DNA of 64,000 nucleotides from JBGCFO01 sp045106955 (GTDB taxonomy: Bacteria; Pseudomonadota; Alphaproteobacteria; Rickettsiales; Rickettsiaceae), in NCBI GenBank assembly GCA_045106955.1, contig JBGCFO010000003.1:16037-80036 (forward strand). Direction: 5' to 3'. Position 1 is the first letter of the stretch. Each line of letters starts with the position of its first letter. This document shows positions 1-9,708 of this stretch, one piece after another. The notes under the pieces are model-generated. The model saw only the letters and a program-made list of their open reading frames with translations, was not told the DNA's origin and did not search any database. The translations under genes and the position numbers were made by a program.

Positions 1-2836
1 CTCTACGAGAAAAAACTGTAACGTCAATAACGACGCCGGAAACATCTGGAGGTACTCGCAATGATGTATCACGCACATCAGAAGCTTTTTCACCAAAAAT
101 AGCGCGTAATAATTTTTCTTCTGATGTAACTGGCGATTCGCTCTTTGGAGTAACTTTGGCAACTAATACGTCCCCTTGCTCTACCCTAGAACCGATACAA
201 ACTATACCAGTTTCATCTAAATGTCTTAATTGCTCTTCGCTTACATTTGGTATATCGCGAGTAATTTCTTCTGGACCAAGCTTAGTATCGCGTGTAACAA
301 CTTCAAATTCTTCTATATGAATTGAAGTATATACATCGTCCTTCACTATTCTCTCTGAAATTACAATTGAATCTTCAAAATTATATCCATTCCAAGATAA
401 AAATGAAACAAGCACATTAGCTCCTAATGCTATCTCTCCATTATCCGTACTAGATCCATCAGCAATAATATCTCCCTTATCAACATATTGACCAATTTTG
501 ACCATTGGTCTTTGATTAATACATGTATTGTGATTAGATTTTTGAAATTTCAATAAATTATATACATCAATATTTGGCACATCGCTATCATTTTCATCTG
601 AAATACGTATAATAATACGCCTAGAATCTAGATATTCAACCACTCCAGAGTTTAAAGCTACAAGTGCAGCTCCAGAATCTTTTGCAACAATTTTTTCTAC
701 CCCAGTACCAACAAACGGAGCTTTACAACGAACTAATGGCACAGCTTGACGCTGCATATTTGAACCCATCAATGCTCGATTAGCATCATTATTCTCCAAA
801 AATGGGATTAAAGACGCTGCAATTGAAACTACCTGCATAGGCGTAACATCAATAAAATGCACTTGAGATGGGGGTAGTAAAGCGAAGTTACCATTTCCGA
901 TTCTGCAATTAATCATTGCATCTTGCAATTTACCAGATCTATCCATAGCAACATTGGCTTGTCCAACATTATATTTTTCTTCTTCTATCACAGATAAATA
1001 TACAACTTCATTTGTTACAATGCCATCAACTACTTTCCTATAAGGAGTTTCAATAAATCCATATTTATTAATTCTAGTATATGTCGCCATAGAATTAATT
1101 AAACCAACATTACTACCTTCTGGAGTCTCAATAGGGCAAATCCTTCCATAATGAGTAGAGTGCACATCACGCACTTCAAAACCTGCACGATCACGACTTA
1201 AACCACCAGGTCCTAATGCAGAAAGACGACGTTTATGAGTCACTTCTGATAAAGAATTAGTTTGATCCATAAATTGAGATAATTGGGATGATCCAAAAAA
1301 TTCTTTCAATATAGATACAAGGGTCTTAAAATTCACTAAATCATTAGGCATTGCAGAATCGATATTTGTAGCAGACATTATCTCTGATGCTGTCCTAAAT
1401 ACCCTAATTAAACCAAGTTGAAATTGATTGTAAACCAACTCCCCTACTGACCTAATTCTTCTATTTCCTAAATGATCAATGTCATCAACCTGAGCATTCC
1501 CATCTTTAAGTTTTAAAAATTCTTTAACAATATATTTTATATCTTCTTGAGTTAAAGTGCATTGATTCTCTTCGTGCAAATCCAAGCCTAATTTAGCATT
1601 GATTTTGATACGTCCAACATTTGATAAATCATATCTTGCTGGATCAAAAAATGAATTATACAATAAAAATTTAGCTGCTTCTACTGTCGGCGGTTCTCCT
1701 GGGCGCAAAATTCTAAATATATCAACTAACGCTGAGTTTTGATCGGAATTTTTATCAAGAAATATTGTGTTTCTCATGTAAGCAACTTGCTGAGATTGAA
1801 CATCCAACAACTTAATAGATTCAATTCCTAAAGTATTAATTAAATTTATTCTCTCCTCATTTAGCACATCGCCTATTTGCAATAATAATACACCTTCATT
1901 ATCAAATACATCCTGAGCCAAACATTGATCAATTAGTTGCATTGGATTAATAACAACATTCTTTAATCCTTGAGAAGCCAATTTTTTAGCTATACGAGTA
2001 GTAATTTTTTGCTTTTCTGATAACAGAACTTCTCCAGTCTCAGCATCAATTAAGTCGTATTTTAGCCTATTTGGAGTAATTTTTTCAGGATCAAAGGATA
2101 CAATCCATTTATCATCTTTAATAAAATACTCTATAGAATCATAATAAAAAGAGAATATGTCATATTTCGACATACCAAGAGCATAAAGTAACGTCGTAGC
2201 GTATAATTTGCGTTTTCTATCAATTCTAAAATATACAATATCTTTTGCATCAAATTCAAAATCAAGCCAAGATCCTCTATAAGGTATTACTCGAGCAGAG
2301 TACAGCAATTTACCAGAGGAATGAGCCTTGCCATTATCATGATAAAAAAATACTCCAGGCGAACGGTGCATTTGAGATACAATCACCCTTTCTGTGCCAT
2401 TAATAATAAATGTAGCATCATTAGTCATCAATGGTATATCACCTAAATATACTTCCTGTTCTTTAATGCCTTTTATTTCTTTTACTGATGTATCTTCATC
2501 TACATCCCACACATTCAATCTTAAAGTAGCTTTTAAGGATGTAACATAACTCACCCCTCTCTTAATGCATTCTCTCACTTCATACTTAGGTTGACTTAAA
2601 GTGTATCGTACAAATTCTAAACTTGCCATTCCAGATTGGTTATGTACAGGCAGAATAGAATTGAAAATTGACTGCAATCCGCTATCCTTACGCTCTCCAT
2701 CTATAACGTCATATTGTAAAAATTGATTCATATAAGACTCAAGTTGCATATCTATCAAATTTGGTATCGATATAACTTGATCAATAGTTTGAAAACTTCT
2801 TCTAACTCGCTGTTTATAAAATAAAGGACGAACCAT
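1..2836 (-). CDS. rpoB: RNA polymerase subunit beta (RpoB), N-terminal two thirds, cut by the window edge
   Basis: Core subunit of DNA-dependent RNA polymerase. Translating the minus strand from the ATG at 2836 gives an uninterrupted frame of about 945 codons that is still open at base 1; the family is usually about 1,350-1,400 residues, so roughly the last third lies outside. Recognisable segments are SQMHRSPGVFF near the start, KEFFGSSQLSQFMDQ followed by THKRRLSALGPGG (the rifampicin region, with the usual Gln, Asp, His and Ser contact residues unmutated), and EEKLLRAIFGEKASDVRDTS close to the edge. A purine-rich ribosome site (GAGAGGG) lies just upstream of the chosen ATG. The gene upstream is a symporter and not rplL, which is unusual. 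Identification is certain. Confidence 0.97.
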   Translation of the reverse strand, partial: MVRPLFYKQRVRRSFQTIDQVISIPNLIDMQLESYMNQFLQYDVIDGERKDSGLQSIFNSILPVHNQSGMASLEFVRYTLSQPKYEVRECIKRGVSYVTSLKATLRLNVWDVDEDTSVKEIKGIKEQEVYLGDIPLMTNDATFIINGTERVIVSQMHRSPGVFFYHDNGKAHSSGKLLYSARVIPYRGSWLDFEFDAKDIVYFRIDRKRKLYATTLLYALGMSKYDIFSFYYDSIEYFIKDDKWIVSFDPEKITPNRLKYDLIDAETGEVLLSEKQKITTRIAKKLASQGLKNVVINPMQLIDQCLAQDVFDNEGVLLLQIGDVLNEERINLINTLGIESIKLLDVQSQQVAYMRNTIFLDKNSDQNSALVDIFRILRPGEPPTVEAAKFLLYNSFFDPARYDLSNVGRIKINAKLGLDLHEENQCTLTQEDIKYIVKEFLKLKDGNAQVDDIDHLGNRRIRSVGELVYNQFQLGLIRVFRTASEIMSATNIDSAMPNDLVNFKTLVSILKEFFGSSQLSQFMDQTNSLSEVTHKRRLSALGPGGLSRDRAGFEVRDVHSTHYGRICPIETPEGSNVGLINSMATYTRINKYGFIETPYRKVVDGIVTNEVVYLSVIEEEKYNVGQANVAMDRSGKLQDAMINCRIGNGNFALLPPSQVHFIDVTPMQVVSIAASLIPFLENNDANRALMGSNMQRQAVPLVRCKAPFVGTGVEKIVAKDSGAALVALNSGVVEYLDSRRIIIRISDENDSDVPNIDVYNLLKFQKSNHNTCINQRPMVKIGQYVDKGDIIADGSSTDNGEIALGANVLVSFLSWNGYNFEDSIVISERIVKDDVYTSIHIEEFEVVTRDTKLGPEEITRDIPNVSEEQLRHLDETGIVCIGSRVEQGDVLVAKVTPKSESPVTSEEKLLRAIFGEKASDVRDTSLRVPPDVSGVVIDVTVFSRR

Positions 2837-3318
2837 TAAACCCTCTCGTTTGCTAAATAACAAAATCTAAACTATACGTATATAAGCTGGTGTACACGTC
2901 ATATAATCTAAATTAATTGGTAATAATATGAAATTAAACATTTATATATACTAAATAAATGAACGGTGTTTGATATTATATTTACGCAACTGATTCATCA
3001 AACTCAAATGATAAGCAAATAACTTACATCGTTCAATAAAACCATTTAGATACATAATATAACTCATATATAGATTAATTAGAATAAAAAAAGCAAAAGA
3101 CCCAAGGTATTTTCTTAGAAAAGACAAACATCTAATTAATAGAACCGTTAAAAACACATAAGATTAGAATATATACGTACATATATAATACAAAACAAAT
3201 AGAAATGAAAGAGAAAATAAACAAAAAATCAAGATTTATTTCAAAAAAATCTAAACACATATAATTACAACATATCTATACCAAATTTTACTAAAAATAT
3301 ATATTATATATTTATTAT
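2837..3318. other. A+T-rich intergenic stretch, probable rpoB leader
   Basis: These 482 bases separate the 3' end of the symporter gene from rpoB. I see no convincing gene: the only reading frame longer than 60 codons is leucine/phenylalanine-rich, starts with GTG, lacks a ribosome site and matches no family I know. The stretch probably holds the rpoB promoter and leader. A short palindrome GTGTACAC lies at 2890-2897. There is no trace of rplJ or rplL, the usual upstream neighbours of rpoB. Confidence 0.6.
2975..3001 (-). promoter_or_regulatory. Candidate promoter for rpoB
   Basis: On the minus strand a perfect TATAAT (2975-2980) is preceded, after a short 15-base spacer, by TTGATG (2996-3001). 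It would give an rpoB leader of about 130 bases. The spacer is below the optimum and such A+T-rich DNA makes chance TATAAT boxes common, so this is only a candidate. Confidence 0.3.
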
Positions 3319-4701
3319 TTATTTTACTTTAAAACGATCAGTTATAAGTAAAAAATACGTAAATAAACATACGTTAATTACAACTCCAATAAAAACGCCT
3401 CTCAAGCTAGTATTAAACATACTGCTTATACATAATTCCCATAATAAAAATCCAAGAAATCCACAAATACTACAAAACAGCATATTTTTTTTGCTAATAA
3501 CTAAATCAAATACGGCAAAAATAAATGGCACAAGAGCGAAAGAACTCCAAAATCCAGACATGAAAATCACTAAATCTATTACACTATCGAATAAAAGAGC
3601 GACGTATATCGATGCACTACCAATTGCAACATTGATAATACGAGCTGTCATTAGTAACTTTTTTTGATTTTTCCACTTATAGATTCCATAAAAAATATCC
3701 TTTGCACAAGTAATGGAGATTATATTTAAATCAGAATCTGCAGTTGACATCACCGCTGCAAAAAATCCAACAATTACTAACCCTTTAATCCCTAATGGCA
3801 TAATATTGTCTATTAATGATAATAGAGCAATTTCTTTAGGTTGATCTGGATAAAAATGAAAAGCAAGTAATCCATTTAGTGTAACTAAAATCAAAAATAA
3901 TAAATATATAGCTGATTTAATGTATATTGCCTTTATTGTAAAAGATGGATTTTTATTGATTAATATCCTCTTTATAAATGTTGGTTGAATAGAGATAACT
4001 GCAAATCCTAAAGCAATAGATATAGTATCGCTTATTAAATTTTTATTATCAAAAATATTATATTGATTGTGATCAATACTAGATATAAATTTATACAACC
4101 CCAAACTTTGTATTCCAACAATTGTAAGAACTGGTATCGCAATTGTTATTGCAAAAAATTGTAATAAATTTGTAAAAATAACAGATCTAAAACCACCTAC
4201 TGTAGTATAAATTACTAATATACTATAACTAATCACTGTGCATAAAATATAATCTATATTTAAGGCATATTGAAAAATTCTAGCACTTACACTAATTTGC
4301 GCAGCTAAAAACCCAATAGAAATACAAATAACAGAAACACCAGAAATAATTCTGCCAGATATTCCATAATATTTGGCCATGATGTCCCCTATAGTATCAG
4401 TGCCATAATATTTTGCTATTCTTGGCACAATATATATTGCCACCAAAATATCTACAGGTATGGTTAAAATTAACCCATAACTATAAGATAAATTACCAAC
4501 AAAAACTTTTTCTGCTAAACCAAATACAGTTCCACCGCCTATCGATGCAACAAAAATAGTAGCGATCAAGATTAGCAGATTATTTTGCGAACTATCAAAA
4601 ACATTAGAGTAATATTTAAAATTACTTGAATTAGACCTTGAATATAATCCAACGAATAGGACTAGTAATAAATAAATACATAAAATAAAAACGTCAATCA
4701 A
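3319..4701 (-). CDS. Sodium:solute symporter (SSS family)
   Basis: A 460-residue inner-membrane protein made almost entirely of hydrophobic helices (about 12-13 predicted by eye). The family hallmark TVGGFRSVIFTNLLQFF, a Gly-Gly followed by a conserved polar/Gln patch, is at about residues 166-182, and VASIGGGTVFG near residue 50 fits the sodium-site helix of SSS carriers. Members import proline, pantothenate, sugars or other solutes with Na+; the substrate cannot be told from sequence. The ATG overlaps the stop codon of the upstream AmpG-like gene by 4 bases, so the two are probably translationally coupled. With the AmpG-like gene and rpiB it forms a minus-strand operon upstream of rpoB. Confidence 0.85.
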   Translation of the reverse strand: MIDVFILCIYLLLVLFVGLYSRSNSSNFKYYSNVFDSSQNNLLILIATIFVASIGGGTVFGLAEKVFVGNLSYSYGLILTIPVDILVAIYIVPRIAKYYGTDTIGDIMAKYYGISGRIISGVSVICISIGFLAAQISVSARIFQYALNIDYILCTVISYSILVIYTTVGGFRSVIFTNLLQFFAITIAIPVLTIVGIQSLGLYKFISSIDHNQYNIFDNKNLISDTISIALGFAVISIQPTFIKRILINKNPSFTIKAIYIKSAIYLLFLILVTLNGLLAFHFYPDQPKEIALLSLIDNIMPLGIKGLVIVGFFAAVMSTADSDLNIISITCAKDIFYGIYKWKNQKKLLMTARIINVAIGSASIYVALLFDSVIDLVIFMSGFWSSFALVPFIFAVFDLVISKKNMLFCSICGFLGFLLWELCISSMFNTSLRGVFIGVVINVCLFTYFLLITDRFKVK

Positions 4702-5978
4702 TTGAGTATTTTTCTAACATAATTAATCAACAACAAAGCTGGTATAGTTATAACAATCATTAGTAAGAAAAAGCTATACCAACCAAAATTATGTACTACA
4801 TAGCCAGAAACACTAGGAAAAATAGATCTAGATAATCCCATCATAGAAGAAAAAAATGAGTACTGAGTTGCTCTAAAAGCACCATAACATAAAGAAGAAA
4901 TAAATGCGATATAAACAGCCATTGTCATACCTCCAGTAATTCCTTCCGATGCAATTACTATACACAACAACCATAATGTTTTACCATGAGCTTCTTGAAA
5001 TAGAAATAAAATATGAGCTATAGCATGTAAAGATCCAAAGATTAATAATCCACGATAAATACTTAATCTTTTCATAGCTAAGCTTGCAATAAAACTTCCT
5101 ATGATAGCAGAGATAATTCCAAAAAATTTTCCAACAATTGCAATATCAAAAGAATCATAGCCAAGATGCAGTAGAAATGGCTGAATCATAATACCAATAA
5201 AATTATCTGGTAATCTATATAGAATTAAAAATATTAAAATTACTGCAACATGCTTATATAAGCCAATATGAGCTATAATTTGTCTAAAAAACTTACTAAA
5301 TACTAAATTATTTACTGCTGTATCAAAATATTTAGTTTTAGAACTTTTAAATGAATAAAATAATAAAATTGGAAAAAAACTAACAATTAATGCAAATAGT
5401 AAATATATTTTTTGAAATCCTATATAATTAGATAACATGATTGCTCCAGAGCTAGCGATTAACATGCCAACACGATATCCAAGCACGTAAAATCCAGATA
5501 CTCTTCCTTGATCACTTCTGTTAATGATTTCTGTTTTAAACCCACCTAAAATACTGTCTTGAGTCGAGCTGCAAAATGAAATAAATAATGCAATAATGCC
5601 AAATACAAGAAGATTATGAGATGGGTTAACTATACTTAATAATAATATCAATACAATCATTAGAGAATGAATAACAACTAACCATGATAACCTATGGCCA
5701 AAAATATCAGCTAATTTACCTAGATAGATTGTATCTAATATTGGAGCCCAAATAAAATTAATGGCGTATGGGATAGAAATAATTGCAAACACTCCAATAG
5801 TTCGAATATCTATCTGATCTATAGCTAACCAGTAATTCAATGTGCTACCTGTTATAACCAGAGTAAAACCGCTAATAAAACCAAATAAACAAATAATAAA
5901 TTCTGAATTATAATCTGTATTATTCTTAGGAATGTTACGAAATTTTTTTAAGCCTTGAAATATGTCGACCACCTTCAA
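4698..5978 (-). CDS. ampG: AmpG-like MFS permease, copy 1
   Basis: A 426-residue major facilitator with about 12 membrane helices. The N-terminal half follows the AmpG pattern: GFISGFTLVITGSTLNYWL, then TIGVFAIISIPYAINFIWAP and a D-x3-LGKL loop before RLSW. AmpG imports anhydro-muropeptides released from peptidoglycan into the cytoplasm for recycling; Rickettsiales often carry several divergent copies whose substrates may differ. Its start lies 44 bases inside rpiB, in another frame; the rpiB C-terminus is well conserved, so either the overlap is real or this protein starts slightly later at a non-ATG codon. Another AmpG-like gene is at 41018. Family assignment is firm, exact substrate is not. 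Confidence 0.8.
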   Translation of the reverse strand: MKVVDIFQGLKKFRNIPKNNTDYNSEFIICLFGFISGFTLVITGSTLNYWLAIDQIDIRTIGVFAIISIPYAINFIWAPILDTIYLGKLADIFGHRLSWLVVIHSLMIVLILLLSIVNPSHNLLVFGIIALFISFCSSTQDSILGGFKTEIINRSDQGRVSGFYVLGYRVGMLIASSGAIMLSNYIGFQKIYLLFALIVSFFPILLFYSFKSSKTKYFDTAVNNLVFSKFFRQIIAHIGLYKHVAVILIFLILYRLPDNFIGIMIQPFLLHLGYDSFDIAIVGKFFGIISAIIGSFIASLAMKRLSIYRGLLIFGSLHAIAHILFLFQEAHGKTLWLLCIVIASEGITGGMTMAVYIAFISSLCYGAFRATQYSFFSSMMGLSRSIFPSVSGYVVHNFGWYSFFLLMIVITIPALLLINYVRKILN

Positions 5979-6372
5979 ATTTTGTTGATAAGAAAGATTC
6001 CACGATTTTTATCGCAAGATCATTATTAACTAATTTCGATCCAAGAACCAATACATTCGCATTATTATGCAAGCGAGATTTTTTTGCCATGAATTCGTCT
6101 GTGCACAAAGCTGCACGAATAGTAGATCTCCTGTTTGCTGCAATCGACATACCTATTCCTGTATCGCAAATCAAAATTCCTAAATCAGCTTCATCATTTT
6201 CTATAACATCAACAACAAAATCAGCGTAATCTGGATAATCAACAGAATCTTTATTATTATGAACACCTAAATCTCTTACTGAGATTTCAAGGTCCATTAT
6301 ATATTTTACAATTTCTTTTTTTAATAGATAACCTCTATGGTCACTCGCAATGGCAATGTGGTGAGCCTTCAT
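5935..6372 (-). CDS. rpiB: Ribose-5-phosphate isomerase B
   Basis: Interconverts ribose 5-phosphate and ribulose 5-phosphate in the non-oxidative pentose phosphate pathway (cytoplasm). The 145-residue length is normal. Diagnostic segments are IASDHRGYLLK at the N-terminus, CDTGIGMSIAANR with the catalytic cysteine and anion hole, RLHNNANVLVLG, and the C-terminal FLSTKFEGGRH. Starting at the ATG at 6372 places the conserved first strand correctly, although no strong ribosome site is visible. It is the first gene of the rpiB-ampG-symporter unit and is divergent from the lipoprotein gene at 6462; the 89-base gap must hold both promoters. Confidence 0.95.
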   Translation of the reverse strand: MKAHHIAIASDHRGYLLKKEIVKYIMDLEISVRDLGVHNNKDSVDYPDYADFVVDVIENDEADLGILICDTGIGMSIAANRRSTIRAALCTDEFMAKKSRLHNNANVLVLGSKLVNNDLAIKIVESFLSTKFEGGRHISRLKKIS

Positions 6373-6461
6373 CTTATGACAAAACTTGCTTTAAATTAAT
6401 TGATAACAGATGTATTATATATTAATAATAATCCATATCATAATGAAAATTACTAAATTTT

Positions 6462-7349
6462 ATGAATAAACCAAACAAAATTAAACTTTGCTTAATTTAC
6501 ACATTATTAATCAATAATTTAACAGGTTGTATCCAGCAAGATCCAGCTCCAATTCATTACAATCATAATAAAATTTATAGTAGATCTGGCGTTAAAGAAA
6601 CAGGATCAATATCAATTCAGAACAACTCAGATCGAGAAGATGATGCAGACATCATATCAAAGGAAATATTAGTGCAAGAAAATGATTTGCAGGTAAATAC
6701 TGAATATTTAACAAATTCACAACCTAATGTAAATTTTGTACTCCCAAATGAATATCAAGATCAACAAATCGTATATCACGAAGTTATGTTTGGAGAAACA
6801 TTAGATCAGATAGCGAAAAATTATAACACCACTATCTCAGCGATACTTATATTAAATGACATAGATAGCCCATCTGATATTCATGAATCACAAATTATAA
6901 AAATTAAAACAACAAAAGATGTTATTAATCAATTAAATCAAAAAATTAACACAGATAATCAATTAAAACATATATCATTGATTAAGCCAGTCAATGGTAA
7001 TGTCGTATCGCGCTTTGGCGAAAAAATGCCTGACGGATCAATTAATAAAGGCATAAATATTTCGACTGATGAAGGATCTGATGTTGTATCGGTAATCAAT
7101 GGAAAGGTAATGCATGCAGGTTATGATGAAAAATTTGGAAATATTGTCATAATAGAATCAAAGCAATATAATTTAGCTATTGCGTACGCACATCTAGAAG
7201 AAAATCTTGTAAATGTAGGAAATATAGTTAAGCAAGACGAAGTCATTGGGTATGTTGGAAATACTGGTAACGTTAATTCTCCACAATTACATTTTGCCAT
7301 TAGACAAAATAATGTTCCTATTGATCCTTTAAAACTGTTACCAAAATGA
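6462..7349 (+). CDS. nlpD: NlpD-like lipoprotein: LysM plus degenerate LytM (M23) domain
   Basis: A 295-residue envelope lipoprotein. A hydrophobic signal peptide ends in the lipobox LTGC (Cys23). A low-complexity linker follows, then a LysM peptidoglycan-binding domain (about 104-149, YHEVMFGETLDQIAKNY) and a C-terminal LytM domain (about 172-295). In active M23 peptidases the zinc ligands are His and Asp in HxGxD and His in HxH. Here the first motif reads NKGIN (Asn195 and Asn199) and the last reads QLH, with only the AHLEE histidine (244) and the final His kept. This matches NlpD/EnvC-type non-catalytic LytM domains that activate division amidases. It may be co-transcribed with hscB, 38 bases downstream. 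Confidence 0.85.
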   Translation: MNKPNKIKLCLIYTLLINNLTGCIQQDPAPIHYNHNKIYSRSGVKETGSISIQNNSDREDDADIISKEILVQENDLQVNTEYLTNSQPNVNFVLPNEYQDQQIVYHEVMFGETLDQIAKNYNTTISAILILNDIDSPSDIHESQIIKIKTTKDVINQLNQKINTDNQLKHISLIKPVNGNVVSRFGEKMPDGSINKGINISTDEGSDVVSVINGKVMHAGYDEKFGNIVIIESKQYNLAIAYAHLEENLVNVGNIVKQDEVIGYVGNTGNVNSPQLHFAIRQNNVPIDPLKLLPK

Positions 7350-7387
7350 TTGCTTGGCTATAGTGATATAACTAAATATATTTTATA

Positions 7388-7876
7388 ATGACTAACTATT
7401 TTAATCTATTAAATTTAAAACAAACATACTCAATAGATAAAGATGAATTAGAGAATAATTATCTAAAAATGCAGGCGAAATATCACCCAGATAATATTAA
7501 CTACCAGGAAGATAGACTAGAGTTTTTAGAAAAATCTAGTATTCTTAATAATGCTTATGAAATATTAAAAAATGATATTCAACGAGCAGAATATCTCCTA
7601 AAACTTAATAATGTAAATGTAGAAAATGCATGCATATCAAAAAATATCGATTTGAATGAAATATACAAGCAATTTGAATTAATAGACAACACAAATAACT
7701 TGGAAGATTTAAAGAATATGTACGATAAAAAAATCCTTGTAAAGAATCAGTTAATTGCTAATATCAAAAACAGTTTGGATGATAAAAATGATATTCAATC
7801 CGCATTAACGCATTTTGTTCATCTTAAATACATAAATAGGTTAATTAAAGCTATAAAAGGCAAAAATATAATATGA
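7388..7876 (+). CDS. hscB: Fe-S cluster co-chaperone HscB (J-domain protein)
   Basis: Delivers the scaffold IscU to the Hsp70 HscA and stimulates its ATPase during Fe-S cluster transfer. The 162-residue protein has the N-terminal J-domain with the essential HPD triad (KYHPDN, about residues 31-36), preceded by NYFNLLNLKQTYSID, typical of HscB, and a C-terminal helical domain that binds IscU. The stop overlaps the hscA start by 4 bases, and the gene order hscB-hscA-fdx is the normal isc arrangement. The upstream iscS, iscU and iscA genes are not present here; an envelope lipoprotein gene occupies that place. Confidence 0.95.
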   Translation: MTNYFNLLNLKQTYSIDKDELENNYLKMQAKYHPDNINYQEDRLEFLEKSSILNNAYEILKNDIQRAEYLLKLNNVNVENACISKNIDLNEIYKQFELIDNTNNLEDLKNMYDKKILVKNQLIANIKNSLDDKNDIQSALTHFVHLKYINRLIKAIKGKNII

Positions 7877-9708
7877 AAATATTTAATATTGCAGAACCAG
7901 ATTCTCATAAAAACAAATCTATTGCAATTGGAATTGATTTTGGTACCACCAATTCTTTAGTGGCTTTTTCCGAAAATCGTTCGCCTAGAATTATTCCAGA
8001 CGATAATTCAAGAGGGTTAATTCCCTCTACTATTTCTTTTGAAAATAATCAAGTTTTGATTGGGAAAGATAGGTTTGAAAATGATCAAATAATACATTCA
8101 ATAAAGCGTATATTAGGCAAATCTAAGGAAGAGCTTTTAAATTCCACTACAACAAATTTTATTCAAAAATATTTAGATAAAAATTCATCTAGGCCTTTGA
8201 TAAATATTGGCGATAATAAATTTACCTCATCAGAGCTAGTTGCGCAAATCCTGTCATCATTAAAAAATCAAGCTGAAAGAGCCTTGAATAAAGAAATATC
8301 CGATGTTGTACTTACTGTACCAGCTTATTTTGATGATACAGCAAAAGGAGAGATAATGTTTGCTGCAAAAATTGCTCAACTTAATGTGTTACGCTTAATT
8401 TCAGAACCAACTGCTGCTGCTTATGCATACGGCATAGAAAAAAAAGCACATGCAACATACCTAGTGTTCGATCTTGGCGGTGGCACATTTGATGTATCAC
8501 TAATTAAGCTGAATCATGGAATTTTAAAAGTTATCGCTGCAAATGGTGATAATAATTTAGGAGGAAATGATATCGATTATTTAATCGCAAAGCATTTATC
8601 AGAAAAACACAATATTCACGATATTAATTCTATTATATATATCGCAAAAACAATAAAACATGAACTAACATATCAAGACTCAGTAAGCATAAAACATAAT
8701 AATACTTTATTTTCCTTGGATAGAACAACATTATCTCAATTAATCGAGCCGATAATGCGATCTATGATTAATATAGTAAAAAATACCTTATCTACATTAG
8801 AAAATGAACAAAAATTAGATGGAATCATTTTAGTGGGAGGTTCGACTCGTATGTTACTGATAAAAGAACGATTACAACAAGAATTTATGACACAAATTTT
8901 ATCTGATATTGATCCAGATAAAATAGTTGCGTTTGGAGCAGCGCTACAAGCTGAAAATTTAACTAAATCATCAGATCAATCAAAAGATATAATTATAGAT
9001 GCTCTTCCTCTATCTTTAGGAATAGAACTATATGGATCTATGGTAGAAAAGATTATTTTGCGCAATACATCAATCCCAATTTCTGTAAAAAAGGAATTTA
9101 CAACATATGTTGATAATCAAAATGCTATAATGTTTCATATAGTTCAAGGAGAGCGTGAAATGGCCCAAGATTGCAGGTCTATAGCTAAATTTGAATTATC
9201 AAATCTTCCAAAAGCTAAAGCTGGTCAAATTAAAGTTGAAGTAATATTTTCAATTGACTCAGATGGTATCTTATCTGTTAGTGCATTCGAAAAAATTAGC
9301 GGCAATTCTCATACAATTGAAGTTAAGCCAACTTATGGTTTAAGCAAGGATGAAATAGATCAAATATTAGAAAAAGCTTACAGATACTCCAGAGCAGATC
9401 ATGAGAGTCGATTATTATCCGAAGTAAAATTCAATGCAAATAAATTGATAAAATCAACGCAAGAAAATCAACATACTATTAAAGAAGTTATGAGCTCAGC
9501 AGAACGTCAGAAATTAAAGAATATGTTGCATAAATTAAATCTAGCAATACAAGAAGATGATTACGATAAAATTATATATAATACAGAATCGTTATCTTCT
9601 TGGTATGAAAAATTTAGCGAAATTATGCTCAATCTAGCCATTTCAGACAAGTTAGAAGGTAAAAATATTGACAAAATACAAAATCAAATAAATAGCATAC
9701 GAAAATGA
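7873..9708 (+). CDS. hscA: Fe-S assembly chaperone HscA (Hsp70 family)
   Basis: Specialised Hsp70 that releases [2Fe-2S] clusters from IscU to acceptor proteins. The 611-residue protein shows the nucleotide-binding signatures GIDFGTTNSLVAF (phosphate 1), VFDLGGGTFDVSLI (phosphate 2) and ILVGGSTRMLLI (adenosine), then the interdomain linker DALPLSLGIE and a substrate-binding domain. It is slightly shorter than DnaK and lacks DnaK's acidic C-terminal tail, as expected for HscA. It overlaps hscB by 4 bases and fdx by 4 bases, indicating one translationally coupled operon. Confidence 0.96.
   Translation: MKIFNIAEPDSHKNKSIAIGIDFGTTNSLVAFSENRSPRIIPDDNSRGLIPSTISFENNQVLIGKDRFENDQIIHSIKRILGKSKEELLNSTTTNFIQKYLDKNSSRPLINIGDNKFTSSELVAQILSSLKNQAERALNKEISDVVLTVPAYFDDTAKGEIMFAAKIAQLNVLRLISEPTAAAYAYGIEKKAHATYLVFDLGGGTFDVSLIKLNHGILKVIAANGDNNLGGNDIDYLIAKHLSEKHNIHDINSIIYIAKTIKHELTYQDSVSIKHNNTLFSLDRTTLSQLIEPIMRSMINIVKNTLSTLENEQKLDGIILVGGSTRMLLIKERLQQEFMTQILSDIDPDKIVAFGAALQAENLTKSSDQSKDIIIDALPLSLGIELYGSMVEKIILRNTSIPISVKKEFTTYVDNQNAIMFHIVQGEREMAQDCRSIAKFELSNLPKAKAGQIKVEVIFSIDSDGILSVSAFEKISGNSHTIEVKPTYGLSKDEIDQILEKAYRYSRADHESRLLSEVKFNANKLIKSTQENQHTIKEVMSSAERQKLKNMLHKLNLAIQEDDYDKIIYNTESLSSWYEKFSEIMLNLAISDKLEGKNIDKIQNQINSIRK

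Noticed and set aside
1200..1290. Possible rifampicin-resistance change in rpoB
   Set aside because: The contact residues in FMDQ, THKRR and LSALGPGG are the wild-type ones.
2951..3157. A 68-residue hydrophobic reading frame upstream of rpoB
   Set aside because: GTG start, no ribosome site, no family resemblance; A+T-rich DNA readily yields such Phe/Leu-rich frames.
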